Of a stretch of DNA of 39,661 nt, positions 30,592 through 38,012 are shown piece by piece. The stretch is from a virus. Each line of letters begins with the position of its first letter. Position 1 is the first letter of the stretch. Under the pieces are notes generated by a model. That model saw only the letters and a program-made list of their open reading frames with translations, was not told where the DNA came from and ran no database searches. A program made the position numbers and the translations under genes. Location: the IMG/VR virus record IMGVR_UViG_3300018933_000009, positions 1 through 39,661 of that record; one strand, given 5' to 3'.

Positions 30592-30638
30592 GTGCGCTCC
30601 CCGGGGGTTGGTCGTGGGGCAGTTGGTCGGCGTGCTGG

Positions 30639-31181
30639 TCAGGCGGTGGTGGCCTGTGCTGCGCGCCAGGCGTCGAGCACGGTCTTCGGGACTCGGCCGC
30701 GGTCGGGGCAGGCGTGGCCGTTGGCCTTGGCCCATGCGCGGACTTCGGCGGCGGGGTAGTCGAGTGGCTTGCGGGTCTTCTTGGGCTTCGACGGGGCGAG
30801 TTCGGCTTCGCGGGCCTGGATCTCGGCGAGGCGTCGCTCCAGCTGCTCGCGCTCATCAGCGATTGCGGCCAGTTCCTGGTCTGCGGCGTGGCGGCGGCGC
30901 AGGCCGGTCAGGGCGACGCGGGCGCGGGTGGCCTGGTCGCGGATGTCCGGGTCGGGGTGCTCGTCGCCCCACTTGAGGAGCTGGCCGACCGGGATTGGTG
31001 CGGGCTCGGGGGTGGGGACGGCCTTCAGCTGGATGTTGACGGCCGGCGGTTCGGTGATCGGCTGGGCCATGGTGGGGCCTTCCTGTGGGTCGGGGAGGTG
31101 TAGGCGGTTGTGGCGGGCGGCTTCGGGTCCGCCCTGGGTGTCGATCTCGTCGAGGAGGCGGCGGAAGGCGGCGATGGTCAT
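30639..31181 (-). CDS. Lsr2-like DNA-binding protein
   Basis: The C-terminal segment (about 143-176) is EVRAWAKANGHACPDRGRVP followed by a helix ending AWRAAQ, matching the Lsr2 DNA-binding domain with its RGR AT-hook-like tip. A long charged coiled-coil-like helix (85-128) precedes it in place of the Lsr2 dimerisation barrel. The ATG at 31181 overlaps the replication gene stop by 4 bp and has GGAGAGG ahead; a second start at 31070 (GGAAGG ahead) would give 143 aa. It may silence AT-rich DNA or compete with host Lsr2. Confidence 0.85.
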   Translation of the reverse strand: MTIAAFRRLLDEIDTQGGPEAARHNRLHLPDPQEGPTMAQPITEPPAVNIQLKAVPTPEPAPIPVGQLLKWGDEHPDPDIRDQATRARVALTGLRRRHAADQELAAIADEREQLERRLAEIQAREAELAPSKPKKTRKPLDYPAAEVRAWAKANGHACPDRGRVPKTVLDAWRAAQATTA

Positions 31182-31996
31182 GCGGGTCGCCTCTCCGGGT
31201 TGGTGGTGGCGAGGTATCGCTCGCAGCCGTGGCAGAGGTCGCGGCCGGGGCGGATGAGGGGGATGTCGCATTCGCGGCAGCGGCCGGCGGTGGCGGGGGG
31301 TGGCGGTCCGGCGTTGGGGCGCTCGGGGTGGGGGTGTTCCTGGTGATCGATCTGCTCACCGGTGGGCCCATCTACCTGAGGTTGAGGAACCACCTCAGCC
31401 CCGTCATGGGAAATCCATGGGAACCCCCCTGGGTTGTTCGGGGCGCTGTCCCCCGAACCGGTCGGGGGACTGTCCCCCGAACTCATACGGGGCGCTGTCC
31501 CCCGAACTTCTTCAGCCGTACCGCCGGTAAGTTCGGGGGACTGTCCCCTGTTCTGGTTCGGGGCGCTGTCCCCCGAACTTCCCCCCTGCTGATCCCACGC
31601 CGGGGACCGCTTCCGGGCGGTCGACCGGAGGTGGTCCTCGGCGGCCTGCCAGTCCGGGAACGGGTGCACGACGATCACGTACCGGGCCGCCCGGCCGCGC
31701 TTGCGCTCGCCGAGCACCTGGACAACGCCGGCGAGCCGCGCGGCCTCCAGGTAGCGGCGGGCTTCCTTCTCGTCGCAGCAGGCGGCCTTGGCGATGTCCT
31801 GGATGCGGATGGGCTTGCGGTCGGAGGAGAACGCGATCTCTCCGGTGGCGTTGGCGAGGTTGCGCAGCTGGCAGAGGAGCAGGGGCAGGGTGGACCGTCG
31901 CAGGTAGGTGGACATCTGGCGGGTCCACTTCCACGACAGGGCGTTGCCGTAGGCGTTCGGCACGCCGCCGCTGGTGCGGCTGTCCTGCTCGTCCAT
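31178..31996 (-). CDS. Replication initiation protein candidate with winged helix
   Basis: The 272-aa product has a winged-helix-like domain at about 35-110 (STLPLLLCQLRNLANATGEI, IRIQDIAKAACCDEKEARRY, RGRAARYVIVV), a low-complexity linker with repeated SSGDSAPN (about 140-187) and a C-terminal zinc ribbon (CRECD and CHGC). The linker is encoded by five iteron-like palindromes, as in lambda O, whose origin lies within its gene. The ATG at 31996 is chosen; an in-frame GTG at 32002 is also possible. No helicase or loader gene is visible nearby, so host helicase is probably recruited. Confidence 0.72.
   Translation of the reverse strand: MDEQDSRTSGGVPNAYGNALSWKWTRQMSTYLRRSTLPLLLCQLRNLANATGEIAFSSDRKPIRIQDIAKAACCDEKEARRYLEAARLAGVVQVLGERKRGRAARYVIVVHPFPDWQAAEDHLRSTARKRSPAWDQQGGSSGDSAPNQNRGQSPELTGGTAEEVRGTAPRMSSGDSPPTGSGDSAPNNPGGFPWISHDGAEVVPQPQVDGPTGEQIDHQEHPHPERPNAGPPPPATAGRCRECDIPLIRPGRDLCHGCERYLATTNPERRPA
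31436..31578. repeat. Five palindromic iterons inside the replication gene (candidate origin)
   Basis: Five 23-bp units begin at 31436, 31460, 31485, 31531 and 31556. Each is a near-palindrome with arms GTTCGGGG and CCCCGAAC around a CGCTGTC or GACTGTC centre. Units 1 and 5 are identical; others differ at 2-6 positions. Spacing is 24, 25, 46 and 25 bp, so roughly every two helix turns with one slot empty. They lie in-frame in the coding sequence, giving SSGDSAPN-type peptide repeats. Confidence 0.82.
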
Positions 31997-32055
31997 GCTC
32001 ACGCGGGGGTCTCTCTCGTGCGGGGTGGTGAACCGTTCCGGCGGGGCCGGTGGGG

Positions 32056-32089
32056 GCCCGGGACGGCGTCCTGCGGGGCCGTCCCGGGC
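32056..32089 (-). terminator. Hairpin within the early operon, before the replication gene
   Basis: A 12-bp stem (32056-32067 with 32078-32089) and 10-nt loop lies between the stop of the 146-aa gene and the replication gene. It may attenuate early transcription or be read through by an antitermination mechanism. Confidence 0.6.
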
Positions 32090-32096
32090 GGCGGGG

Positions 32097-32537
32097 CTAC
32101 GGCTGCGAGCGGGCGTGCTCCAGAGCGCCGTTCGCGAGGCTGGCGGCGGTGGCGAGGAGCGCGGCGACCGAGGACACGTAGTCGTCGCTGCTGGACTCCA
32201 GGGCCGCGCGGAACAGGGCGAGCGCGCCGTCCCGGTCGTCGTTGGCGTAGGCGACGATGAACCGGATGGCGAACGTCTCGGCGGGGTCAGCGACCGTGCC
32301 GGGCAGCTGCTCCAGCGCCCACATGTCGCCGCGGGCGGGGTTCGGGGCCTTGTCCCCGTAGAACTTGATCAGGGCGGCCTTGCCGATCTCGGCGTAGGCG
32401 CAGCAGGAGCCGTACACGTCGCGCCAGGTGCCGTTCTGGCCGATCTCGACCATGGCGTTGGTGGCGCCGTCGGCGTCCTTCGCGAGGGCGCAGCCGATGG
32501 CTTTCATGGTCAGTTCGTAGAGCCAGTCATGATCCAT
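32097..32537 (-). CDS. Hypothetical helical early protein, 146 aa
   Basis: The product (WLYELTMKAIGCALAKDADG, TWRDVYGSCCAYAEIGKAAL, AFAIRFIVAYANDDRDG) is an all-helical fold, common in Streptomyces phages with unknown function. I chose the ATG at 32537, since the upstream frame is a shadow of the next gene. A hairpin follows its stop. Confidence 0.72.
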   Translation of the reverse strand: MDHDWLYELTMKAIGCALAKDADGATNAMVEIGQNGTWRDVYGSCCAYAEIGKAALIKFYGDKAPNPARGDMWALEQLPGTVADPAETFAIRFIVAYANDDRDGALALFRAALESSSDDYVSSVAALLATAASLANGALEHARSQP

Positions 32538-32742
32538 CAGAGGTTCCGTTCTGGTGGTGGTCGTCCGCGTCCTGGACGGCGCGGTAGGTGTAGAGGGAGC
32601 CGGGCCCCGGAGCCGGTGCGGGCAGTCCCTTGACGGACCACGGCGAGTGCCGATCGCACCGCCAGCCGGTGACGTAGAAGCGCACCTGGCCGTCGTGGTC
32701 GTTGCGGGGGACGTCACACGGTGCTGGGGCCCGGCCGGTCAC
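32527..32742 (-). CDS. Small hypothetical protein, 71 aa
   Basis: GTG at 32742 overlaps the preceding stop by 4 bp. The product has C9, and a later CDRHSPW segment (CDRH), so a metal site is possible; the C-terminus is polar (DADDHHQNGTSDGS). No good ribosome site, so translation is probably coupled. It overlaps the next gene's start by 11 bp. Confidence 0.55.
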   Translation of the reverse strand: MTGRAPAPCDVPRNDHDGQVRFYVTGWRCDRHSPWSVKGLPAPAPGPGSLYTYRAVQDADDHHQNGTSDGS

Positions 32743-32825
32743 GGTGTGGGCCCGTGTTTGGGCCGGGGCCCGGCCGCCGTGGTCGCGGCCGGACGCTCCG
32801 GGTCGAACAAGGTCGGCGCGGTCAC
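32739..32825 (-). CDS. 28-aa microprotein in the early operon
   Basis: Start GTG at 32825 and stop at 32739 each overlap a neighbour by 4 bp. The product (VTAPTLFDPERPAATTAAGP and a short basic end) is unstructured-looking. The double overlap in a tightly coupled operon supports translation; it could instead be a coupling element. Confidence 0.45.
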   Translation of the reverse strand: MTAPTLFDPERPAATTAAGPRPKHGPTP

Positions 32826-33049
32826 TGGGCCCGCCCCTTCCGCGTGAACGTGTTGCACGTCCAGCAGCGGCGGCCGTAGCGCCCGTAGGCGTGCAGCCGG
32901 TACGTGTCCTCGGCCGGGCAGTAGCCCCAGTCGGTGACCTCGCCCGGGTGGGTGGTGGCCGGGGTGAAGTACCAGCGGGACAGCAGGGCGCCGGAGGCCA
33001 GCGAGAGGACGAGGACGAGGGCGCCGAGGGCGATCTCCCACTCGGTCAC
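32822..33049 (-). CDS. Single-TM protein with zinc-ribbon-like end, 75 aa
   Basis: GTG at 33049 overlaps the ERF stop by 4 bp. A membrane segment at 5-26 (EIALGALVLVLSLASGALLS) is followed by a domain with C44 and RCWTC, which could form a zinc site. Function unknown. Confidence 0.62.
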   Translation of the reverse strand: MTEWEIALGALVLVLSLASGALLSRWYFTPATTHPGEVTDWGYCPAEDTYRLHAYGRYGRRCWTCNTFTRKGRAQ

Positions 33050-33849
33050 GACGTCACCCCCGGTCCGGGCTGACGCGCAGCGACGCGCTCGTTGTAGTGG
33101 CGCAGGCCGAGTGCGTCGAGGGTTTCCTCGTCGCCGTTCTCGTTCTGCACCAGCACGTGCAGCATCCCGGCGCTGCGAAGCTCGTAGCTGATCTGCTCCA
33201 GGCGCCCGGGGGACGTCTGCGGGTTGACGATCTCGTCGCGGTAGTCGTTCGCCGACCGCTGCGGGGCCTCGCCCCGCTCGACGTGAGCCGTCTCGGGCTC
33301 GGGGTCGCCCGTCGGGATCATGCCGGTGTTGAACAGCAGCGCCCGCAGCGCGAGGGACTGCGCCTTCGCGGTGCCCTTGTCGCCCGAGTCGAGGGATTCG
33401 CCGGCCGACTTCAGCAGCGGCAGGCTGTCGCCCTTGGGGCCGACGATCTGCCACGTCACCACGACGGTGCACTCCCGCATCGGGTTACCTCGGCTGGACT
33501 TGGTGTCGCGGTAGGACGTCTGCATGTCGACGGCCATCACGTTGATGCCGTGGCGCAGCGTGGCCGGGCCGAACGCGTTGAGGGCGGACTCGATACCGCG
33601 GAAGTGGTACTTCAGCTTGCCGTTCTCAACGTGCCGGTCGCTCTTGGCAACGGCCCGCACGTCGGTACGGACCCGCAGCCACGCGATGTGCACCGGCACC
33701 ATGTCGGGGGTGGGGTAGTCCTCGCGGGCCTCGAAGTCGTAGGCGGGCAGCGGCTCGCTCGCGGCCGGGGCGGTGAAGTCGGCGGTGGGGTGGACCACCG
33801 GGGCCGTGCCGCTGGCGTGCTGCTCGGCGCGCTCGGTCAGGGACGTCAT
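33046..33849 (-). CDS. ERF-family single-strand annealing protein
   Basis: The 267-aa product has the family blocks YHFRGIESALNAFGPATLRH (81-100) and GESLDSGDKGTAKAQSLALR (150-169) followed by LLFNTGMIPTGD. ERF proteins bind ssDNA ends and anneal complementary strands during phage recombination and concatemer formation. The ATG at 33849 overlaps the exonuclease stop by 4 bp, so the two are coupled as in lambda Red-type pairs. Confidence 0.92.
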   Translation of the reverse strand: MTSLTERAEQHASGTAPVVHPTADFTAPAASEPLPAYDFEAREDYPTPDMVPVHIAWLRVRTDVRAVAKSDRHVENGKLKYHFRGIESALNAFGPATLRHGINVMAVDMQTSYRDTKSSRGNPMRECTVVVTWQIVGPKGDSLPLLKSAGESLDSGDKGTAKAQSLALRALLFNTGMIPTGDPEPETAHVERGEAPQRSANDYRDEIVNPQTSPGRLEQISYELRSAGMLHVLVQNENGDEETLDALGLRHYNERVAARQPGPGVTS

Positions 33850-34892
33850 GCGGTGAACTCCTCGCGCACGTACTTGGGGATGGCGATGCGGTCGTGCGCG
33901 ACGTCGGTCACGCAGGCTCGGTACGCCTCGGGGAACTCCTCGGCGAGACGCGCGAGATCGGGCGTCTTTCGGAACGACTGCTCGATGGAGAAGAAGGGCC
34001 GCTCCTGCCGGACGGCGGCCTGTGCCGGGCCGAGGACGCCGAGGAGCTTCGCCTTCGCGGCCTTCTTCCGGCGCTTGCCCTCAGCCTCCAGGGCGGCGGC
34101 CTCCATGTACTCGGTCATCGCGTCGACCGCGTCCAAGTCGCGGTCGACGACGACGGCGCCCTCACGGTCGGGGTGCAGCCGGTCGTACAGGTCGATCAGG
34201 GCGTCCGGCGGTTCCTCGCCGGTCACGGCCGGCGGGCGGCCGGGGACGATGTGGTCGTGCCACAGGCGGGACGCCTCGGCGTGCAGGTAGGCGACCAGCT
34301 TCAGGTGTTCCTCGCGGCGCACGGTGTACTGCCGGTAGTCCTGTCCGCCGATCAGGCACACGACGTGGATGTGGTCGAGGCCGGTCACGAGGATCTGCCA
34401 CAGCACCTGTGCGAGGACGTCATCGGGCGGGCCCTGCCGCCAGAGGTTCGCAACGAACGCGTTGCGGGTCTTGACCTCCAGCGCGCACACGGACCGCCGG
34501 GACCGATCGAGGGGGCACTCGGTGCACAGCCGGTCGAGGGTGCACATCGCCCAGGGCTCGTCCACGTTGGCGAGCAGGCCGATGGGCTCGACCACGGTGC
34601 GGTTGCGGCGGGCCCAGTCGCGGGCGAGGGGTTCCTCGAACAGCACGCCGAAGTGGGCGGCGTCGCTGAACTCGTCGTCGTGCGGCAGTCGGCCGAGCTT
34701 GTCGTGGAAGACGTGCAGCGGCGTCTTGAAGCCGGACAGGTTCATCACGGCGGGCAGGTCGCTGGAGCCGATCCCGCGGCGCCGGGCGTCGAGCCAGACG
34801 TCACGCGGAGCGGTGTGCGGGAGGACGAGTCGGCCGGTGGGGACCGGGCCGGCGGCCGAGGCGTGAGCCCCGGCCTGCACGGTGGTCGTCAT
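33846..34892 (-). CDS. YqaJ-type (lambda-like) recombination exonuclease
   Basis: The 348-aa product has IGSSDLPAVM (41-50), FGVLFEEPLARDW (81-93), D120 in MCTLDRLC, the EVK motif (LEVKT, E139 and K141) and QVLWQ (162-166), all typical of this nuclease family. It degrades one strand of dsDNA ends to give substrate for the ERF partner encoded next. The ATG at 34892 overlaps the preceding stop by 4 bp. Confidence 0.93.
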   Translation of the reverse strand: MTTTVQAGAHASAAGPVPTGRLVLPHTAPRDVWLDARRRGIGSSDLPAVMNLSGFKTPLHVFHDKLGRLPHDDEFSDAAHFGVLFEEPLARDWARRNRTVVEPIGLLANVDEPWAMCTLDRLCTECPLDRSRRSVCALEVKTRNAFVANLWRQGPPDDVLAQVLWQILVTGLDHIHVVCLIGGQDYRQYTVRREEHLKLVAYLHAEASRLWHDHIVPGRPPAVTGEEPPDALIDLYDRLHPDREGAVVVDRDLDAVDAMTEYMEAAALEAEGKRRKKAAKAKLLGVLGPAQAAVRQERPFFSIEQSFRKTPDLARLAEEFPEAYRACVTDVAHDRIAIPKYVREEFTA

Positions 34893-35104
34893 CGGGCGCC
34901 ACCCCCGGCGGCGTTGATCCACTGCTGGACGTCGATGCTGCGTCCGGCGCCCTGGGGGGCGATCAGCGCGGTCGCGGCGGCGAGCGCGGCGGTCGCGTGG
35001 GCGGTGGCCAGCTGCGCCGCGACGAGCGCGGCGGCCTGGTCGTCCATGCCCTTGGCCTGCCGGGACAGGCGCTCGAACTCTCGGTAGTGCTCGGGGCCGG
35101 TCAT
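34889..35104 (-). CDS. Helical hypothetical protein, 71 aa
   Basis: The product starts MTGPEHYREFERLSRQAKGM and continues with a long alanine-rich helix (AALVAAQLATAHATAALAAA), then VQQWINA. It overlaps both neighbours by 4 bp. Such small helical proteins are often next to YqaJ/ERF genes in Streptomyces phages; function unknown. Confidence 0.65.
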   Translation of the reverse strand: MTGPEHYREFERLSRQAKGMDDQAAALVAAQLATAHATAALAAATALIAPQGAGRSIDVQQWINAAGGGAR

Positions 35105-35622
35105 GAGCAGCCGTCCTTCCTGGTCTTGAGGATGTAGTGGCGGTTGTCGGGCTCGTCGACGAGCACCAGGTGTCCGGCCCTGTTCAGCGCCGCGAGGTCA
35201 CGCCGGGCGGTGCCGCGCTGGACGACACCGGGGTCGGTCAGCGCGTACAGGTGCAGGACCCGGCGGGTCGTCCACTCGCCGCCGTGCGTGCGCATCGCGT
35301 CGAGGAGCCGGACCTGCCGGTCGGTGAGCCCGTGGGCGGCGGGGGCCTCGCGGCTGCTCTGCTCACGCGCCGCGTACGCGGCCCCCTCGTCGGCGGCGTG
35401 CTGCCACAGCAGCCGCCGTACCTCGGGCAGCGTGTTCTCCTCGCGCACCACGGTGCGGAGGGTGCGGACCAGGCCGCGCAGCATCGCCAGCTCGCCGGGG
35501 AACCGCTCGCCCTGCTCGGGCCTCGGGGAGCGGGCGGCGAGGGCGCAATCGATGTGCTCCCACCGGCCCCGCTCGTCGTAGTCGCAGTGGTTGCCGTCGC
35601 ATCCGAGGGGGCGCGGGGTCAT
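35101..35622 (-). CDS. Winged-helix protein, 173 aa
   Basis: The N-terminal part has CDGNHC and WEHIDCALA, a possible metal site; the C-terminal half is a winged helix (LTDRQVRLLDAMRTHGGEWT, RDLAALNRAGHLVLV). A DNA-binding, regulatory or replication-accessory role is likely. The ATG at 35622 overlaps the previous gene's stop by 4 bp. Confidence 0.68.
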   Translation of the reverse strand: MTPRPLGCDGNHCDYDERGRWEHIDCALAARSPRPEQGERFPGELAMLRGLVRTLRTVVREENTLPEVRRLLWQHAADEGAAYAAREQSSREAPAAHGLTDRQVRLLDAMRTHGGEWTTRRVLHLYALTDPGVVQRGTARRDLAALNRAGHLVLVDEPDNRHYILKTRKDGCS

Positions 35623-35702
35623 CGCTCGGCCCCCTTCACGACGACGGCGCAGCCGAGGACCCACAGGCAGAGGAAGGCCAGTTCGAGCCACAGGACGATC
35701 AC
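35619..35702 (-). CDS. 27-aa single-TM microprotein
   Basis: GTG at 35702 and stop at 35619 overlap neighbours by 4 bp each. The product is almost one membrane helix (VIVLWLELAFLCLWVLGCAV) with a short basic end. The position and overlaps support expression; function unknown. Confidence 0.55.
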   Translation of the reverse strand: MIVLWLELAFLCLWVLGCAVVVKGAER

Positions 35703-36316
35703 GAGACACCGCCCGTCTCGCCGGGCTCGGCCAGCGTGGGGCAGCCGTCTGCGTGCCGGTCGAATCGCCTCGGACAGCCGCACGGGTGGCACGGGTCCTC
35801 GGCAAGCAGGGTGTAGGTCGTCGTCGCGCTGACTACGCGCCACTTCACGGCGGGCTTGGCCTTCCGGTGCTCCGCCAGCAGGTCCTCGGCTGCCTCACGG
35901 CTGTCCGTGCGCAGGCCAGTTCCCCACCAGCACCCGGACTCCAGGACCTCCAGCTGCCACGAAGTGACCGAGGGGTGCACCTCGGTGGCCTGGGCCTGCT
36001 CGGTGAGCGTGTACCGGATCGGGTCCTCGTCCGCCGGCCGCTCGTACTCGGCGAGCCGGGCCCGCAGTTGGCGGCGGCCACGCTGCGCCGACTTCCACGC
36101 CAGCCGCAACCGAGCGTTCTCCTGCTCTTCCTCCCAGCGGGCGAGGCAGGCGCCGGTGATGTCGTTCCGCAGCTGCTCGCGCTCGGCAGCGGTCTCCGGA
36201 GACTGGAGCAGCTGCGCCGACTCCAGCGCCTCCGCGAGGACCATCGGGTTCGACGAGTGGTTACGCATCGCGCGAGCGATCACGTCCGCCGCACGGAACA
36301 CCTGGGGCGCCGTCAT
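35699..36316 (-). CDS. Hypothetical protein with cysteine-rich C-terminus, 205 aa
   Basis: The N-terminal half is helical (VFRAADVIARAMRNHSSNPM, EEEQENARLRLAWKSAQRGR); the rest is beta-rich and ends with HPCGCPRRFDRHADGCPTL, whose cysteines and histidines could hold zinc. The ATG at 36316 overlaps the preceding stop by 4 bp. No family assigned. Confidence 0.65.
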   Translation of the reverse strand: MTAPQVFRAADVIARAMRNHSSNPMVLAEALESAQLLQSPETAAEREQLRNDITGACLARWEEEQENARLRLAWKSAQRGRRQLRARLAEYERPADEDPIRYTLTEQAQATEVHPSVTSWQLEVLESGCWWGTGLRTDSREAAEDLLAEHRKAKPAVKWRVVSATTTYTLLAEDPCHPCGCPRRFDRHADGCPTLAEPGETGGVS

Positions 36317-36675
36317 GCCGCCACCGCCGCACGGATCCAGTCCTGCACCTGCTCACCCATCGGCACCGGCACGGACACCCGCACCGCCACCGACGAGCCA
36401 TCCCCGCGCGGCGGGGTCGACGTCAGCAGCGTCCACAGCTCCAGGCCATCGGCGGCCGAACTGCGGTGGATCCGCCCGCCCCGCTCGCGCAGCCACTCGC
36501 CGAGGTCGTCCAGGTCCGCGACCGCAACGAACACGGCGTCGGGCCGGGCGATCAGCGTCGGCGCGGGCAGCGGCAGGTAGTCGAGCATCGACTCGACGGC
36601 GAGCCGGTTGTCACTGGCCTGCCCGTACCGCTGGGCGAGTTCGCTCAGCGGGCGGACGGTAAGGTCTTGGGCCAT
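36313..36675 (-). CDS. First gene of the main early operon, hypothetical, 120 aa
   Basis: The product begins MAQDLTVRPLSELAQRYGQA and has an alternating alpha/beta pattern without a recognised motif. The ATG at 36675 has AGAGAGG ahead, and 91 bp upstream are gene-free, so an additional promoter may lie there. Function unknown. Confidence 0.65.
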   Translation of the reverse strand: MAQDLTVRPLSELAQRYGQASDNRLAVESMLDYLPLPAPTLIARPDAVFVAVADLDDLGEWLRERGGRIHRSSAADGLELWTLLTSTPPRGDGSSVAVRVSVPVPMGEQVQDWIRAAVAA

Positions 36676-36766
36676 CGGGGCCTCTCTTTCGGATCTTGTA
36701 GGGGCGCCGGTCGGGGGTCGCTCGGGCCTGCAAGCGGAGCGGCCCTTCGGCGCGTTCAGGGGTGGG

Positions 36767-37090
36767 TCAGGCGGCGGGTGCCGTGCGGGCCTGCGCCAGT
36801 TCCGCCTGCACGCGGTTCGCCTTCGCCTTCTGGGCCATCTCCCGCTTGATGCGGCGGGCCTGCGCGGACTTCAGCGCCAGCGCCTGGTAGTGCGCCTTCT
36901 TCAGCGACGCCGCGATGCCGGCCAGCTCGGCCTCGGTCGCGCCCGGGTTCTGCTTGCGCGCCATATCGAGGAACCGGGTGTGGTGGCTAGCGCGCCGGGC
37001 GGCGGCGGTGCGGCTCGACCTGTCCGGGGTCTTCGCCCAGCTGATGTGCGCCGCGAGCCGAAGCTGCATCGTGCGCTCGCTCGTGTTCAC
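36767..37090 (-). CDS. Helical basic protein of phage/ICE early regions, 107 aa
   Basis: The product includes ERTMQLRLAAHISWAKTPDR, HHTRFLDMA and SLKKAHYQALALKSAQARRI. From memory, similar actinobacterial proteins (RARLAAH, W/SxxDR, HARKAH/Y-LALKSARARR pattern) lie near phage and ICE regulators; function unknown. GTG at 37090 follows GGAAGGGA and matches the usual N-terminus. It overlaps the regulator gene upstream by 104 bp. Confidence 0.7.
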   Translation of the reverse strand: MNTSERTMQLRLAAHISWAKTPDRSSRTAAARRASHHTRFLDMARKQNPGATEAELAGIAASLKKAHYQALALKSAQARRIKREMAQKAKANRVQAELAQARTAPAA

Positions 37091-37370
37091 GGAGGGTCCC
37101 TTCCTTGTCGGGAGCGCCCACGCCCGTGGGCGTGGGCATTGGGTCGGGAAAGAGGCGGTGGCGCTGTATGTCGACAACTCGGCATATGCGCTCGGCAACC
37201 TCCGTTGTGACCGAAGGTCGCTCACCGCTCAGCAGTGCGTGAATCTTGCTCTTGGAGACACCGACGGCTTCGGCGAGGGCTCGTATGTCGAGTGAGCCGC
37301 CGTCGGGCGCCCGGCGCATCAGTCCGCGCAGCAGGTCGCTGTCGGTCAGATGAAGCCGGTCATCGGTCAT
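36987..37370 (-). CDS. Leftward HTH regulator of the switch (Cro-like)
   Basis: The 127-aa product has an HTH at about residues 25-72 (SLDIRALAEAVGVSKSKIHA, LLSGERPSVTTEVAERICRV) followed by a short basic tail. The ATG at 37370 has GGAGG ahead. It is the first gene of the leftward early operon and divergent from 37619, so it fills a Cro-like place. Its last 34 codons overlap the following gene in another frame. Confidence 0.82.
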   Translation of the reverse strand: MTDDRLHLTDSDLLRGLMRRAPDGGSLDIRALAEAVGVSKSKIHALLSGERPSVTTEVAERICRVVDIQRHRLFPDPMPTPTGVGAPDKEGTLREHERAHDAASARGAHQLGEDPGQVEPHRRRPAR

Positions 37371-37387
37371 GGTGCGCCTCCGTTTGC

Positions 37388-37521
37388 TGCCCACGATCGT
37401 GGACAGCTCCAGTAGAGCACACCGCTTAAGCGATGTCCACGATCGTGGGCAGGTCAGTAGGGGGTCAAAAATCGGACGTAACCGCAGCCCGGGGTCCCAT
37501 GCCTGCCCGTGATCGTGGACA
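37388..37521. promoter_or_regulatory. Switch operators O1-O3 between the divergent regulators
   Basis: Three copies of an 18-bp near-palindrome with core CCACGATCGTGG: 37388-37405 (TGCCCACGATCGTGGACA), 37434-37451 (its exact reverse complement) and 37504-37521 (two differences, at positions 6-7). They lie within the 248-bp intergenic region that must hold both promoters. The TGGACA end of O2 is itself a -35-like sequence for the leftward gene, 17 bp from TCTACT. Confidence 0.82.
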
Positions 37522-37618
37522 ATGTCACGCAGGCAAAAAAGGTTGTACGCCCTGACCTGCAATTTCGCGACCACATCCGGCTGAGGGTGTGGACTAGAGC
37601 GCCTGGAGAGGCGGAGGG

Positions 37619-37993
37619 ATGCCACAGCAGCGAGACGCACTGACCGAACTCGTGAAGGCGCATGTAGGCGCAGGACGCCGCATGTCCACGCGGGAGTTCG
37701 CTGCCGTAGCTGTGGACCCGGAAAGCGGCTGGGCGCCGAGCAAGAGCCTTGTTGCAAAGATCATCGCGGGTCAGGGGTACGACGTCACCCCTCAGCTCGT
37801 ATCCGCCATCTCCGTCGGCCTCGGTCTGGACCGCGAGATCGTCGCCGCCGCAGCGCACCTTCAGGTGATCGGATACACCGACGCAGAACTGTCTGGCGGC
37901 GCGCCGGCGAACCTGATCCGCACTCTCGACGCCGAGACAGAGGCGACCGAGAAGGCACGCTTGGTCGCCGAGCGGTGGGAGCGAGAGGACTAG
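37619..37993 (+). CDS. Rightward HTH protein of the switch, probable immunity repressor
   Basis: The 124-aa product has ALTELVKAHVGAGRRMSTRE and an HTH-like run GWAPSKSLVAKIIAGQGYDV followed by LVSAISVGLGLDREIVAAAA, then GYTDAELSGG and a charged C-terminal helix. Homologues, from memory, occur as regulators in Streptomyces prophages. The ATG at 37619 has GGAGAGG about eight bases ahead. As the rightward partner in the operator region it is the best candidate for the lysogeny repressor. Confidence 0.75.
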   Translation: MPQQRDALTELVKAHVGAGRRMSTREFAAVAVDPESGWAPSKSLVAKIIAGQGYDVTPQLVSAISVGLGLDREIVAAAAHLQVIGYTDAELSGGAPANLIRTLDAETEATEKARLVAERWERED

Positions 37994-37996
37994 TTG

Positions 37997-38012
37997 TCAC
38001 CCGATCGGGTGA
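37997..38012. promoter_or_regulatory. 16-bp perfect palindrome after the repressor gene
   Basis: TCACCCGATCGGGTGA starts 4 bp past the stop of the 37619 gene. With no loop it is better as an operator than a terminator, though an RNA hairpin followed by a GT-rich run is possible. The 37994-38179 stretch has no gene. Confidence 0.45.

Noticed and set aside
31436-31578. CRISPR array
   Set aside because: The repeats are palindromic, have 1-23 bp gaps rather than unique ~30-bp spacers, and lie in-frame inside a gene.
37235-37429. Rightward 64-aa frame in the switch region
   Set aside because: It runs antisense through the Cro-like HTH gene and across its start, with no ribosome site or motif.
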